From JAFDVL01 sp031409955 (GTDB taxonomy: Bacteria; Acidobacteriota; Blastocatellia; RBC074): a stretch of 64,000 nt of DNA. Shown here piece by piece: positions 16,126-25,204 of the stretch. Numbering within the stretch: position 1 is the first letter of the stretch; each line of letters opens with the position of its first letter. The stretch lies in the NCBI GenBank assembly GCA_031409955.1, contig JANNYF010000220.1:62001-126000 (forward strand), given 5' to 3'. The position numbers and the translations under genes were made by a program. The notes under the pieces are model-generated. The model was not told the DNA's origin. It was given only the letters and a program-made list of their open reading frames with translations, and searched no databases.

Positions 16126-17073
16126 TCAAATAAACAAGCGGCTCACCGAAGTTTCATCGTGAATGGATTTGATGGCTTCAGCAAGGAGCGGCGCAACGCT
16201 CAGGCATTCGTACCGCTCCGAGGCACGCGCTTTGTCCGCTGGTACGGTGTTGGTAATCACCACTTTCTCCAGCGGCGAATTGGCAATCCGTTCCATCGCG
16301 TTGCCCGACAGCACGGCGTGAACGCAACTGGCGACGATGCTTTTCGCGCCTTCTTTTTTCAACGCTTCAGCCACCTTGGTCAATGTGCCAGCAGTGTCGA
16401 CCATATCGTCCACGATCAGCACGTTGCGGCCTTCCACTTTGCCAATGACGTTCATCACCTCGGCTTCGGCGTGACCGGGTCTCGATTTGTCGCGGCGTTT
16501 GTCCACGATAGCGAAATCCGCGTTGAGCCGTTTGGCATAAGCTCTGGCGCGTTCTGCGCCGCCGGGGTCAGGCGCGACGACAACCAGGTTTTCAATCTGT
16601 TGCTTCAAGAAGTATTCGATGATGACTGGCGAAGCGAACAAGTGATCCACCGGAATATCAAAGAATCCTTGAATCTGCGGCGCGTGTAAATCCACCGCGA
16701 GTACGCGATCTGCGCCCGCCGTCCTGATCACGTTTGCCACCAGCTTCGCCGAAATCGCAATGCGCGGTTTATCTTTTTTATCGCCGCGCCCATAACCGTA
16801 GTACGGAATCACCGCTGTGATGCGATCTGCCGAAGAACGACGGAACGCGTCAGTCATCAGGAGCAACTCCATCAAGTTCGTGTCCACTGGTGGGCACGTC
16901 GGTTGCACGATGAAGACATCGCTGCCGCGCACGTTTTCAAGGATCTGAAAATTGAACTCGCCGTCAGGAAACCGCGTCGTATTGGCGCGCCCCAAGGGGA
17001 CTCCTAAATACTGGCAAATTTCTTCCGCCAGCGGGCGATTCGCGTTACCGGAGAATACTTGTAAATTATTCAC
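16126..17073 (-). CDS. prs: Ribose-phosphate pyrophosphokinase
   Basis: A 315-residue class I PRPP synthetase, making PRPP from ribose 5-phosphate and ATP for nucleotide, His, Trp and NAD synthesis. It starts LQVFSGNANRPLAEEICQYLG. The ATP/flexible-loop region DRITAVIPYYGYGRGDKKDK and the PRPP-binding motif NVLIVDDMVDTAGTL are both intact. Length matches the family. It follows tRNA-Gln and ispE on the same strand and precedes rplY-pth. Confidence 0.97.
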   Translation of the reverse strand: MNNLQVFSGNANRPLAEEICQYLGVPLGRANTTRFPDGEFNFQILENVRGSDVFIVQPTCPPVDTNLMELLLMTDAFRRSSADRITAVIPYYGYGRGDKKDKPRIAISAKLVANVIRTAGADRVLAVDLHAPQIQGFFDIPVDHLFASPVIIEYFLKQQIENLVVVAPDPGGAERARAYAKRLNADFAIVDKRRDKSRPGHAEAEVMNVIGKVEGRNVLIVDDMVDTAGTLTKVAEALKKEGAKSIVASCVHAVLSGNAMERIANSPLEKVVITNTVPADKARASERYECLSVAPLLAEAIKSIHDETSVSRLFI

Positions 17074-17120
17074 GGGGTACTACAAAACTTTTGCGCAGTT
17101 AATGGGGCCTGACAAAAAAA

Positions 17121-17196
<76 letters not shown>

Positions 17197-17203
17197 TAAC
17201 TTT

Positions 17204-17274
17204 GATTTTGGATGGCGGATTTTGGATTGTTCGTGAAGAGCCTTCTTCTCATCCAAAATCTAAAATCTAAAATC
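17204..17274. repeat. Tandem-word inverted repeat (gattttggat / atccaaaatc)
   Basis: The left arm gattttggatggcggattttggat (given here as its two repeated words gattttggat and ggattttggat, 17204-17227) faces the right arm built of atccaaaatc and taaaatc words (17251-17274). It lies between tRNA-Gln and ispE. Its right arm supplies the last codons and stop of ispE. Confidence 0.85.
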
Positions 17275-18163
17275 GTAAATCTCTTGCGATAGCGGCTTGA
17301 TACTTGTCTCGGTTCAGCGTGCGCGTGACAGCACACCACCAATCCGTCTCGCTCAATTCATCCATCGCTTGAGCGCGTGCCGCTTCACTTTCAAAGACCG
17401 CAAAAACCGTTGCGCCGCTTCCTGACATCAACACAGCCGCCGCATCCAATTCCATCAACCGCTGTTTGACCTGACCAATGAGAGGATAAAGCGCGAGTGC
17501 CGGGCGTTCGAGATCGTTTCGTAATTTCCATTGCGCCCCTCGCATGTGTGCGTAAACGACCTCCAAAGAAAACGGCATCTTATTCACGGCAGGTAGGCTT
17601 GTCAACTCAGAAGATAAATTTCTATAGATTTCGCGGGTCGGCACATTTACCCCCGGATTCACGAGCAATAAGTAGTCTGCCGCAATATCCGTCATCGGGT
17701 AAACCTCATCGCCTCGCCCAATTCCAATGCCCGTGCCGCCAAAAAAAAAGAACGGCACATCCGATCCAAGCTGCGATCCAAGCCGAAACAAATCGTACGG
17801 CGCAACCTCCAATTCCCAGAGTTGCGCGAGCGCCAGCAACGTGATTGCTGCATTGCTGCTCCCGCCGCCAAGTCCCGCACCCATCGGAATGCGTTTTTGC
17901 AAATCAATCCTTGCGCCTTTGTCACAACCTGTGAGTTCTCGCAGCAACACCGCCGCACGATGAATCAAATTCGTTTCATCGCACGGTACTTCGGCATGAT
18001 CGCAGGTGAGCGCGATTTCTTTTTCCATTGCCGTAAAAGACAACTGATCGCAAACATCCACCGTTTGTAGAATCGTGCGGAGTTCGTGGTAACCGTCAGC
18101 ACGACGACCCAGAATTTCCAGCGTCCAATTGATTTTGGCAAAGGATATGACTTCAAAACTCAT
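17267..18163 (-). CDS. ispE: 4-diphosphocytidyl-2-C-methyl-D-erythritol kinase
   Basis: A GHMP kinase of the MEP isoprenoid pathway. It phosphorylates CDP-methylerythritol at the 2-OH. The substrate-side motif is FAKINWTLEILGRRADGYHEL. The ATP loop PMGAGLGGGSSNAA and the C-terminal AVLMSGSGATVFAVF are present. ATG 18163 is used (298 aa); an upstream extension in frame does not resemble the family. The final residues (LRF) and stop codon fall inside the repeat at 17204-17274, so the natural end may have been altered. It is 19 bp downstream of fabI on the same strand. Confidence 0.95.
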   Translation of the reverse strand: MSFEVISFAKINWTLEILGRRADGYHELRTILQTVDVCDQLSFTAMEKEIALTCDHAEVPCDETNLIHRAAVLLRELTGCDKGARIDLQKRIPMGAGLGGGSSNAAITLLALAQLWELEVAPYDLFRLGSQLGSDVPFFFFGGTGIGIGRGDEVYPMTDIAADYLLLVNPGVNVPTREIYRNLSSELTSLPAVNKMPFSLEVVYAHMRGAQWKLRNDLERPALALYPLIGQVKQRLMELDAAAVLMSGSGATVFAVFESEAARAQAMDELSETDWWCAVTRTLNRDKYQAAIARDLRF

Positions 18164-18182
18164 GTGAAGCTTAGCGCTGCAA

Positions 18183-18962
18183 TTATCCCATCGGCGCAAG
18201 CGTACCGAGAATATGATAACCGCCGTCCACGTAAATTACTTCGCCCGTGATGCCGCGCGAAAGGCTGCTCGCTAAAAATAATCCTGTGTCACCGACTTCG
18301 GATTGTTCGGTAGCTTTTCTGAGCGGCGCAACTTCGCGGTGATGGGCAACCATATTGGTGATGCCGGACACGCCGCGTGCGGCCAGCGTGCGAATCGGGC
18401 CAGCCGAAATCGCGTTGACGCGAATCCCCTTCGGGCCGAGGTCGCTGGCGAGATAACGCACCGTGGCTTCCAGCGCGGCTTTGGCGACGCCCATCACGTT
18501 GTAATGCGGCACGACGCGTTCTGCGCCTAAGTAGGTCAACGTAATGATCGAAGCGTTTTCACTCATGATCGGCAGGGCAGCGCGGGTGAACGCCACCAGC
18601 GAGTAGGCGCTGACTTCCAGCGCAATTTTGAAAGCATCGCGTGACGTATTGACGAATTCGCCGGTCAAGGCTTCGCGCGGCGCAAAGGCAATCGAATGCA
18701 CCAGAAAATCCAACTTGCCGTATTCGCCAGCAAAGTTGTTCATCAGCGCGTTAATTTCTTCATCATTGCCCGCGTCGCATTGATAACATTTCGCGTCGGG
18801 AATGGTCGCGGCCAGTTCTTCGACATTCTCTTTCAATCGTTCGGTTTGATAATTGAATGCGAGTTTCGCGCCCGCGTTGGCGGTGGATTGGGCAATCGCC
18901 CAGGCGATGCTCGCTTTATTTGCGACCCCTAAAATCAGGCCGTTTTTGCCTTCCAGTAGCAT
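18183..18962 (-). CDS. fabI: Enoyl-[acyl-carrier-protein] reductase (NADH)
   Basis: A 259-residue short-chain dehydrogenase catalysing the last step of each fatty-acid elongation cycle. The cofactor region is GLILGVANKASIAWAIAQ. The catalytic Tyr-X6-Lys of FabI is HYNVMGVAK, and GPIRTLAARGVSGI is the flexible triclosan-loop region. The C-terminus is typical (VIYVDGGYHILGTL). ATG 18962 is chosen because a GAGGAG ribosome site precedes it; the frame is open further upstream but without family similarity. Confidence 0.96.
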   Translation of the reverse strand: MLLEGKNGLILGVANKASIAWAIAQSTANAGAKLAFNYQTERLKENVEELAATIPDAKCYQCDAGNDEEINALMNNFAGEYGKLDFLVHSIAFAPREALTGEFVNTSRDAFKIALEVSAYSLVAFTRAALPIMSENASIITLTYLGAERVVPHYNVMGVAKAALEATVRYLASDLGPKGIRVNAISAGPIRTLAARGVSGITNMVAHHREVAPLRKATEQSEVGDTGLFLASSLSRGITGEVIYVDGGYHILGTLAPMG

Positions 18963-19196
18963 GAAGAATCTCCTCAAAAAAATGGTCGGGGAAAATGAAT
19001 GGCGAAGATACCACGATTCGCAGATTCTTTGAATTGTGGTCGGCACAGCACAAGAATGCCCCGCCGCTTCATTCACAAGGCACGGTGTTGCGATTGTGAT
19101 TGAAACAATAAAGCTGCTAAATTAACGCTTTGTCGAAACGGTGCCGCAATTGGCTTGCAGCGCTTTCAACGTGTGGCAAGAAAGTGAACATAAACT

Positions 19197-19655
19197 ATGG
19201 CAAATATGAGTACGAAACTTACCTGGAAGAGGGACCTAACCTTCACCGGGCAAAACGCCAAAGGCTTGGCGACCGCGATGGACGGCAACACCGAATCTGG
19301 CCTCAGCCCGATGGAGCTTTTGCTCGAAGCGGTGGGCGGTTGTTCGGCGATTGATGTTGTGTTGATTTTGCAAAAGATGCGCGAACCGCTGGCACGCTTG
19401 GAAGTTGTTCTGGAAGGCGAACGGGCCGAATCGCAACCGCGCTATTTTACCGCTATCACCGCGCGCTTTGATGTATGGAGCGATGGCGCAAATGCGGATA
19501 AGATCGCGCGGGCCGTCAATCTGTCCTTCGCCAAATATTGCAGCGTGTTTCATTCGCTGCGGAAGGATTTGCAACTCACCGCGCAATTTCGCCTGCACGC
19601 TGCGCAAGCCGAAGCGGCAGGCGAATATCAGACCGTCAAGATCACTTCAGAGTAG
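19197..19655 (+). CDS. OsmC-family protein
   Basis: A 152-residue protein of the OsmC/Ohr superfamily, which reduces organic or fatty-acid peroxides using two cysteines. The N-terminal strand region LTWKRDLTFTGQNAKG leads to the family signature LSPMELLLEAVGGCSAIDVV, containing the first reactive Cys. A second Cys lies in FAKYCSVFHSL. The C-terminal strands are present. The exact peroxidase substrate cannot be told. It converges on dtd and the two coding regions overlap by 14 bp at their 3' ends. Confidence 0.88.
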   Translation: MANMSTKLTWKRDLTFTGQNAKGLATAMDGNTESGLSPMELLLEAVGGCSAIDVVLILQKMREPLARLEVVLEGERAESQPRYFTAITARFDVWSDGANADKIARAVNLSFAKYCSVFHSLRKDLQLTAQFRLHAAQAEAAGEYQTVKITSE

Positions 19656-20091
19656 CGGTGTCGAGCCAAATCGTGACTGGCCCATTGTTGTGAATTTCGA
19701 CCAGCATGTCTGCGCCAAATTCGCCAGTTTCGACTTTGCATCCGAGCGCGCGCAATTTCTCCACAAACAAATCACACATCGGCGCGGCAACTTCCGGTCG
19801 CGCTGCATCCGTAAAACTTGGCCTGCGTCCTTTGCGGCAATCGGCGTAAAGCGTAAATTGCGAAACGACCAGCAGTTCGGCATTCACATCCAGCGCCGAC
19901 AAATTGAACTTGCCTTCGGCATCAGCAAAGATTCGCAGGTTGACGATTTTGTTGATGAGCAGATTCAGGTCAGATTCCATATCCTCATTGCCAACGCCCA
20001 GCAAAATCACCAGCCCGGAGTTGATGGCTCCGTTCACACGCCCGGCAATCGTGACTTTGCCGGCGGTGACTCGTTGCAAAATGGCCCGCAT
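19642..20091 (-). CDS. dtd: D-aminoacyl-tRNA deacylase
   Basis: A 149-residue proofreading enzyme that removes D-amino acids and glycine mischarged onto tRNA. It starts MRAILQRVTAGKVTI. It carries the catalytic-pocket motifs LLVVSQFTLYADCRKGRRPSF and the C-terminal NNGPVTIWLDT, a form of the conserved Gly-Pro element with the substrate carbonyl site. Length is standard. Its 3' end overlaps the convergent OsmC gene. Confidence 0.95.
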   Translation of the reverse strand: MRAILQRVTAGKVTIAGRVNGAINSGLVILLGVGNEDMESDLNLLINKIVNLRIFADAEGKFNLSALDVNAELLVVSQFTLYADCRKGRRPSFTDAARPEVAAPMCDLFVEKLRALGCKVETGEFGADMLVEIHNNGPVTIWLDTATLK

Positions 20092-20247
20092 CGCAGACTC
20101 CTCCGATTTTCAGGGGCGCGCACTGCCCAATCCCGTCACCTGACAAAAAACGATTCTTGACTTTGCCAGGACGGTTTGTCAGTATGCGCCAGATTTGACG
20201 CGCCAGCAGTGGCCTCGCTAATGGCAAGTTTTTGGAGGACACTACCT

Positions 20248-21249
20248 GTGCGCGAACGTACCTACCGATTATTTTCTCTCAAATATTTCTTTGCAATCAC
20301 GGCGCTGAGCGTGCCTCTCTTTTCATCGCTTAGTTTCGCTCAATCTGTGCCGTTGCCGGACAATTTACCCGTTGCGGAATCTGCCAAAGAACCTGCTCAG
20401 CCGGGTGTCGCAACAGCGCGTGTGGCGACGGGTGATGACCTGTACTGCGCGGGCTATATTCGTTCGACCGAAACGACCAGCCAGCTCAAGATTATCGGCG
20501 CGGAAGAGGAACACCGCGTCACCAGATTGGGGCAAGGCGATGTGGTGTACATCAGCACTGGTGGAGCGCAGAACATTCGTCCTGACATGCTGCTTTCGAT
20601 TACGCGTCCGATGGGCAAATTCCATTCGCCGTACCAACGAACGGGCGGCAAAACGCTCGGCGTATTTGTCCGCGAGGTTGGGGTGCTGCGAGTGTTAGAA
20701 GCGCAAGGACAAACCGCCACCGCCCGCATTGTCGTCTCTTGCAGTGAAGCACAGCTCGGTGATTTGCTGGTTGCGTTTGGCGAGCGACGCGCGCCGGCAA
20801 CCGACATCCGCAATCCGCTCCCACGCTATCAGCCGACTTCGGGGCAAAAGCCTGGACGCATTGTGTTACAGCGTGAGCAGCGCGAATACATTGGCCCGCG
20901 CGATGTTGTATACGTTGATCTCGGCACGGAAAACGGCATAAAAGTGGGCGACAAATTCACGATCTTTCGCAATAAGCCGGACGACGCCAATATTTTCAAC
21001 TTCTCCGATGATGACGTGGTAGTTCGCCAAAGTGGCGGTTACGAAAGCGACAAATTCAAAGGTGGCAAGTTTTCTAATGGGCATCCGTATGAAGGGCGAC
21101 AGAAGGTAAAGAACACGCGCTCCACGATCCCGCAAAAAATTGTCGGCGAGTTAATCGTGATTGCTGTGGAAGGCAAATCTGCCACCGCCATCGTCACGCG
21201 CACGACACAAGAAGTTCACACGGGCGACCGTGTCGAGGCCTTGCAATAA
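20248..21249 (+). CDS. Secreted protein of unknown function, 333 aa
   Basis: An exported protein. GTG 20248 is chosen because of the GGAGGA ribosome site 9 bases upstream and because it begins the signal peptide (RTYRLFSLKYFFAITALSVP, cleavage near SFAQ). The rest is beta-rich. It shows several recurring modules of the type QGDVVYISTGGAQNIRPDMLL, DVVYVDLGTENGIKVGDKFTI and IGELIVIAVEGKSATAIV. These look like short barrel or SHD-like repeats resembling the C-terminal fold of FlgT and of some LysM-adjacent envelope proteins. An N-terminal GDDLYCAGYIR segment contains one Cys. I cannot assign a function. It is a single gene with a bidirectional terminator after it. Confidence 0.7.
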   Translation: MRERTYRLFSLKYFFAITALSVPLFSSLSFAQSVPLPDNLPVAESAKEPAQPGVATARVATGDDLYCAGYIRSTETTSQLKIIGAEEEHRVTRLGQGDVVYISTGGAQNIRPDMLLSITRPMGKFHSPYQRTGGKTLGVFVREVGVLRVLEAQGQTATARIVVSCSEAQLGDLLVAFGERRAPATDIRNPLPRYQPTSGQKPGRIVLQREQREYIGPRDVVYVDLGTENGIKVGDKFTIFRNKPDDANIFNFSDDDVVVRQSGGYESDKFKGGKFSNGHPYEGRQKVKNTRSTIPQKIVGELIVIAVEGKSATAIVTRTTQEVHTGDRVEALQ

Positions 21250-21262
21250 TTGCCTCTCCTGG

Positions 21263-21304
21263 AAATGAAAAGGACGGAGTGTTATGGCTCCGTCCTTTTC
21301 ATTT
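21263..21304. terminator. Bidirectional terminator
   Basis: A perfect 17-bp inverted repeat (21263-21279 with 21288-21304; core aaaaggacggag / ctccgtcctttt) is flanked by A- and T-runs. It serves both the secreted-protein gene (plus) and pgsA (minus), whose stop codon lies inside the stem. Confidence 0.92.
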
Positions 21305-22027
21305 GCTCACGGCTGACAATTTCGTCGCCTCTTGTTTTTTTTTCTCCTCAATCCCCAGCTTCTCGCGCGCATTCAAATAAAACTGGTAAAAGTATCCGTA
21401 CATTGACCAGCACGCCGAAATCACCACGACCCACAACATCGCGCGTCCCAGGCCATACAAAATCATCCGAACATCCAGCGCCGTCACGGCACCTTCGCCA
21501 AACACATGCGAAAGCGCGATCCCCATTTCCGGTACCGTCCAGAACGCGATGATCGGAAACGCTTTGGTTTCGACGGGCGGCGCACCGGCCACCGAAGCCA
21601 TCATCAACAACGTAATCGCAATTACCTGCGACACCATTTTGAATTTGCCCGCCGTCGAAGCCGCAATCGCCCAACCTTCTGCTGCCGCAATGGAACGCAA
21701 GCCGGACACCGCGAATTCGCGTCCGACGATAATGACCACTGCCCACGCGGGCGCGAGACGATTTTCGACCAATGAAATCAGGGCTGAAGAAACCAACAAC
21801 TTGTCCGCTATCGGGTCGAGCAAAATGCCGAGCCGCGAAACCTGCTTGCGCTTGCGTGCGAGAAAACCATCCAGCCAATCTGTAATCGCTGCCGTGAGAA
21901 AAAGCACCACCGCGCCGATGTGCTGCGGCACACCGAACCAGCTTTCCGAAAACTTCGTCAGCAACACCACGACCAATAACGGCGCGATGAAGATGCGGAG
22001 AAGAGTTAGGGAATTCGGCAAATTCAT
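21299..22027 (-). CDS. pgsA: CDP-diacylglycerol-glycerol-3-phosphate 3-phosphatidyltransferase
   Basis: A 242-residue integral membrane enzyme making phosphatidylglycerol phosphate. The CDP-alcohol phosphatidyltransferase motif is complete: DWLDGFLARKRKQVSRLG then ILLDPIADK (D-x2-DG-x2-AR-x8-G-x3-D-x3-D). It has about six hydrophobic segments and a basic C-terminal tail (EEKKKQEATK). ATG 22027 is the natural family start (MNLPNSLTLLRIF). The open upstream extension is encoded by the tandem-word repeat at 22031-22088. It lies downstream of nadE on the same strand, separated by that repeat. Confidence 0.93.
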   Translation of the reverse strand: MNLPNSLTLLRIFIAPLLVVVLLTKFSESWFGVPQHIGAVVLFLTAAITDWLDGFLARKRKQVSRLGILLDPIADKLLVSSALISLVENRLAPAWAVVIIVGREFAVSGLRSIAAAEGWAIAASTAGKFKMVSQVIAITLLMMASVAGAPPVETKAFPIIAFWTVPEMGIALSHVFGEGAVTALDVRMILYGLGRAMLWVVVISACWSMYGYFYQFYLNAREKLGIEEKKKQEATKLSAVSK

Positions 22028-22030
22028 AAT

Positions 22031-22088
22031 TGGTGGTCGGTGGCCGGTGGTCGGTGATCTTTTACCCATCACCGATCACTGACCACCT
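22031..22088. repeat. Tandem-word inverted repeat (gtggtcggt / accgatcac words)
   Basis: Left words gtggtcggtggccggtggtc (from 22033) and right words atcaccgatcactgaccacc (22068-22087) form an imperfect hairpin. The repeat fills the whole nadE-pgsA gap, beginning directly at the nadE stop codon. Confidence 0.88.
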
Positions 22089-23820
22089 ATCCGCGATACA
22101 CATTCGTAATCGGCATGCGGCGATCACGGCCAAACGCGCGGGTCGTAACCTTGATGCCGGGCGCAGCTTGACGGCGTTTATATTCATTGATGTCAACCGT
22201 GCGCACGACCCAGCGCACAATTTGTTCGTCGTAACCTTCCGCCAGAATCGCGTCAATGCTCATATCCTGCTCGACGTACATTTCCAAAATCGCGTCCAGG
22301 ATTTCATACGGCGGCAACGAGTCTTGATCTTTTTGATCTTCGCGCAACTCTGCCGACGGTGGACGCGTGATGATGTAGTCGGGAATGACTTCTTGTTCGC
22401 CGCGCCGATTGACGTACTGACACAGTTCGTAAACCAACAATTTCGGCACGTCTTTGATGACCGTCAAGCCGCCGCACATATCGCCGTACAACGTGCAATA
22501 GCCCACACTGGATTCGCTCTTGTTGCCCGTGGACAGCACCAGCGCGCCGAATTTGTTCGACAACGCCATCAGGATATTGCCGCGAATACGCGCTTGAATA
22601 TTTTCTTCGGCAACGCCCATCGCGGTGCCTGCAAACACAGGGTTGAGCATTTCCAGGTATTGCTTGAACGTATCTTCGATGGCAATTACGTCGTACGGCA
22701 CGCCGAGGTTTCGCGCTAATGCTTCGGCATCGCGTGCGCTTTCGTTCGATGAATACCGCGTTGGCATAAATACGCAACGAACTTTGTCTGCGCCTAACGC
22801 GTCCGCCGCGATGCAAGCGACAATCGCGGAATCCACGCCGCCGGACAAACCAATGACCACGCGCTCGAAGCCATTTTTACGGACATAATCGCGCGTGCCG
22901 AGGACGAGTGCTTTGTACACTTCTTCGGCTTCAGGCAAGCGCGGAGCGATGGCGGATTGAATTTTCTCACGGGATTTTGTTCCGTAGCTTTTGGTCAGGA
23001 CAATTGTTTCTGCGCGCATTCCTTCGCTCGCTATATCAATGCGTTCCTGACGGCGGCGCGGGTCGTGCAAGCGTTCGCGGAAAACCTTTTCCGTGTTGAT
23101 GTCGGCGAAAACCAAATCTTCCTCAAAGACTTTGCCGCGTGCGACCAAGCTTCCGCGCTCATCAAAAATCAAACTCGCGCCATCGAAGACCAACTCATCC
23201 TGTCCTCCCACCAGATTCACGTATGCCAGCGCGACGGCATTGTCTTCCGCCCGCGTGGCCAGCATTCGTTCCCGGTCGCCGCCTTTTGCCGAGTGATAGG
23301 GCGAAGCAGAAATGTTGAGGATGATTTGCGCACCGGCTAACGCTTGAACTTGCGTCGGGCCGCCGGGATACCAAATGTCTTCGCAAATATTGACGCCAAT
23401 CAGCACCTCGCCCAGTTGAAAAATCGGTGCGGTCTCGCCCGCTTTGAAATAGCGGTAATCATCGAACACGCCATAATTGGGCAAGTATGTTTTGTGATAG
23501 ACGCCCTTGAGTTCGCCGTCGTGAATCACGGCTGCGGCGTTGTGAATGTCCGTCGTTTTGTCTACGAAGCCGACAACCGTTGTGATGCCTTTTGAAGCAG
23601 CTATGATTTCGTCGAGCGCTTTTAGATTGGCAGAAATGAATTGCGGTTTGAGCAACAAGTCTTCGGGTGGGTAGCCTGTGATCGCAAGCTCCGGCAGCGC
23701 GACAATATCTGCGCCTTGACCGCGAGCTTGGTCAATGGAGTTGATGATTTTGGCGGTGTTGCCCGCGAAATCGCCCATCTTCAGATTGATTTGCGCGAGC
23801 GCGATGCGAATGGTGGTCAT
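22087..23820 (-). CDS. nadE: Glutamine-dependent NAD+ synthetase
   Basis: A 577-residue two-domain enzyme that amidates deamido-NAD to NAD+. The N-terminal nitrilase-type glutaminase has the catalytic triad Glu44 (ALPELAITGYPPEDLL), Lys110 (VYHKTYLPNYGVFDDYR) and Cys146 (VNICEDIWYPGG). The C-terminal synthetase has the ATP pyrophosphatase loop SGGVDS (326-331) and the segment STGNKSESSVGYCTLYGDMCGG. The C-terminal DAILEMYVEQDMSIDAI and VTTRAFGRDRRMPIT are typical. It lies just downstream of the Rpn pseudogene and the rex-BMC operon. The link between NAD supply and a NADH-sensing repressor nearby may be coincidence. Confidence 0.96.
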   Translation of the reverse strand: MTTIRIALAQINLKMGDFAGNTAKIINSIDQARGQGADIVALPELAITGYPPEDLLLKPQFISANLKALDEIIAASKGITTVVGFVDKTTDIHNAAAVIHDGELKGVYHKTYLPNYGVFDDYRYFKAGETAPIFQLGEVLIGVNICEDIWYPGGPTQVQALAGAQIILNISASPYHSAKGGDRERMLATRAEDNAVALAYVNLVGGQDELVFDGASLIFDERGSLVARGKVFEEDLVFADINTEKVFRERLHDPRRRQERIDIASEGMRAETIVLTKSYGTKSREKIQSAIAPRLPEAEEVYKALVLGTRDYVRKNGFERVVIGLSGGVDSAIVACIAADALGADKVRCVFMPTRYSSNESARDAEALARNLGVPYDVIAIEDTFKQYLEMLNPVFAGTAMGVAEENIQARIRGNILMALSNKFGALVLSTGNKSESSVGYCTLYGDMCGGLTVIKDVPKLLVYELCQYVNRRGEQEVIPDYIITRPPSAELREDQKDQDSLPPYEILDAILEMYVEQDMSIDAILAEGYDEQIVRWVVRTVDINEYKRRQAAPGIKVTTRAFGRDRRMPITNVYRG

Positions 23821-23829
23821 AGCAAATTC

Positions 23830-24859
23830 TTACGCGGCGTTTTGGCGCAGCCAGAGTTTCAAGTCTTCGGCAGCCTGAAAATCCAAGAGGTCTTCGCCGA
23901 GCTTCGTTAACTTGGGGAGTGGCAATCTGGTGATGGTTTTCTTTTGTGCCATCGTGACGTGCCCGACACGCCTTTCTAATTGCCGCAACGTCATTTCAGT
24001 GACGCCTTGTTGCAAGCCTTTCTGTAGGCCGATCTCGATTCCTTCTTGCCGCCATTCCTGGACAAACGGTGCCATAATTTTTTCTCCTCGTTTGGTAAAC
24101 GCCTGCTTGATCGAATGCAGGACATCGCCTTTGGTCAGCGTCGCATTGGCTTCTGACGCATACTTCAACATCACGCGAATGTAATTGTACTGCACTTTGA
24201 TTTGCAATCTTGCCAAAAGCTTCCCAGACGTTCAGCAATTGCGGCGCTTCGTGTAAGCGATGAATGTTTTTCATTATCAACATCGCGGCGCGCACAACTG
24301 CCTGCCCGCGAATTTCCGTGTCTTCCAGTGCCGACAAATCGCACAGGTAATACGAAAAATTGGGCGCGTATGGCTGCCATTCTCCGAGCGCGTCTTCGGT
24401 CAAATCACGCTGATCGAACAAGGCGTTGAGGCTCGGACTATAGTTCCATTTGGCTTCGCCGTGATAGAACAAGACGGGGAAGATCAAGGGCAGCGTTTTG
24501 GCTTTTTGCGCTTTGAGTCGTTCCCAAAATTTCAGCAGATAACCGAGGATTTGCAACGCGACCCATTTGTCAGGGCTGCTTTTATGCTCGAAGAGCAGAC
24601 AGACAAACGCGGTCTCCTGGCTGTTTCGGAGCCGGACGCGGTAAATCAAATCTGCGAAGCTTTCTTCCAGCTTTTCATCTACGAAGGATTCTTTTTGAAC
24701 TTCAAGCGAGGCAAGATCAAGCGAGTTGACAATGGCGGGTGGGAGGTAATTGCGGGCAAAATCGGCGGCGAGTTCAGGCTTGCCAAAGATTTCTTTGAAA
24801 AACTTATCGTGCGGGTTCGTGAGGTCACCAGCATCATTTGTTCGGGGCTTTTTCGCCAT
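23830..24859 (-). pseudogene. Rpn-family PD-(D/E)XK nuclease / transposase_31, frameshifted
   Basis: A recombination-promoting nuclease (Rpn) family gene broken by one frameshift. The first part (from ATG 24859) reads NPHDKFFKEIFGKPELAADF, LIYRVRLRNSQETAFVCLLFEHKSS and RLKAQKAKTLPLIFPVLFYHG, the nuclease core with the expected Glu-x-Lys-like EHKS element. It loses sense after LLNVWEAFGKIANQ. From about 24216 the continuation is in another frame (YIRVMLKYASEANATLT onward) and ends with a DUF4351-like tail (LPLPKLTKLGEDLLDFQ). The shift lies near 24190-24215, close to a TTTT run. It could be a true mutation, a read error or programmed slippage. Its ATG follows the EutN-type gene stop by 2 bp, so it is the last gene of the rex-BMC operon. 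Confidence 0.8.
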
Positions 24860-24861
24860 AC

Positions 24862-25131
24862 TCAATCGGCGACTTCGACGGAATCAATAATGCCGATGAT
24901 CGCCGCATCCACCGGGCGATCTTTCATTCCTTCGGCCAGTCGCGCGCTGCTGCCGGACACAACCAGAACGCGTTCCCGCACGCCTGCGCCGACGGTGTCC
25001 ACCGCGACCAGATAGTTATTTTCGTCTTCGCCCTTCAGCGTAATGGGGCGCACCAGCAACAGCTTGCTGCCGAGCAACCGCTCGTCTTTGCGTGTGGCGA
25101 CAACTGTGCCAATGACTCTTCCGATAATCAT
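24862..25131 (-). CDS. EutN/CcmL-type microcompartment vertex protein (BMC-P)
   Basis: An 89-residue pentameric shell protein that caps the vertices of bacterial microcompartments. It begins MIIGRVIGTVVATRKDERLLG. It contains the EutN/CcmL signature VAVDTVGAGVRERVLVVSGSSAR and DAAIIGIIDSVEV. Length is normal. It lies downstream of the BMC-H gene across a repeat-filled 73-bp gap and directly upstream of the Rpn pseudogene. Only one vertex protein is present, whereas most metabolosome loci of the planctomycete/verrucomicrobial type carry several. Confidence 0.94.
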   Translation of the reverse strand: MIIGRVIGTVVATRKDERLLGSKLLLVRPITLKGEDENNYLVAVDTVGAGVRERVLVVSGSSARLAEGMKDRPVDAAIIGIIDSVEVAD

Positions 25132-25134
25132 GGT

Positions 25135-25197
25135 AAGTGCTGAGTGCTGAGTGCTGAGTGCTGAGATATAACTTCAATACTCAGGACTCAGCACTTT
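25135..25197. repeat. Tandem heptamer inverted repeat (AGTGCTG)n
   Basis: Four copies of agtgctg (25135-25165) are followed by the complementary ctcaggactcagcactt (25181-25197), forming a hairpin between the two shell-protein genes. Confidence 0.93.
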
Positions 25198-25204
25198 TTA
25201 CTTT

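Noticed and set aside
23830..24859. Insertion sequence transposase with terminal repeats
   Set aside because: The family name includes transposase, but no terminal inverted repeats or target duplications flank the gene, and it sits in operon register.
25135..25197. Tandem repeats as a CRISPR array
   Set aside because: The units are 7 bp with no spacers and end in an inverted arm; no cas genes are present.
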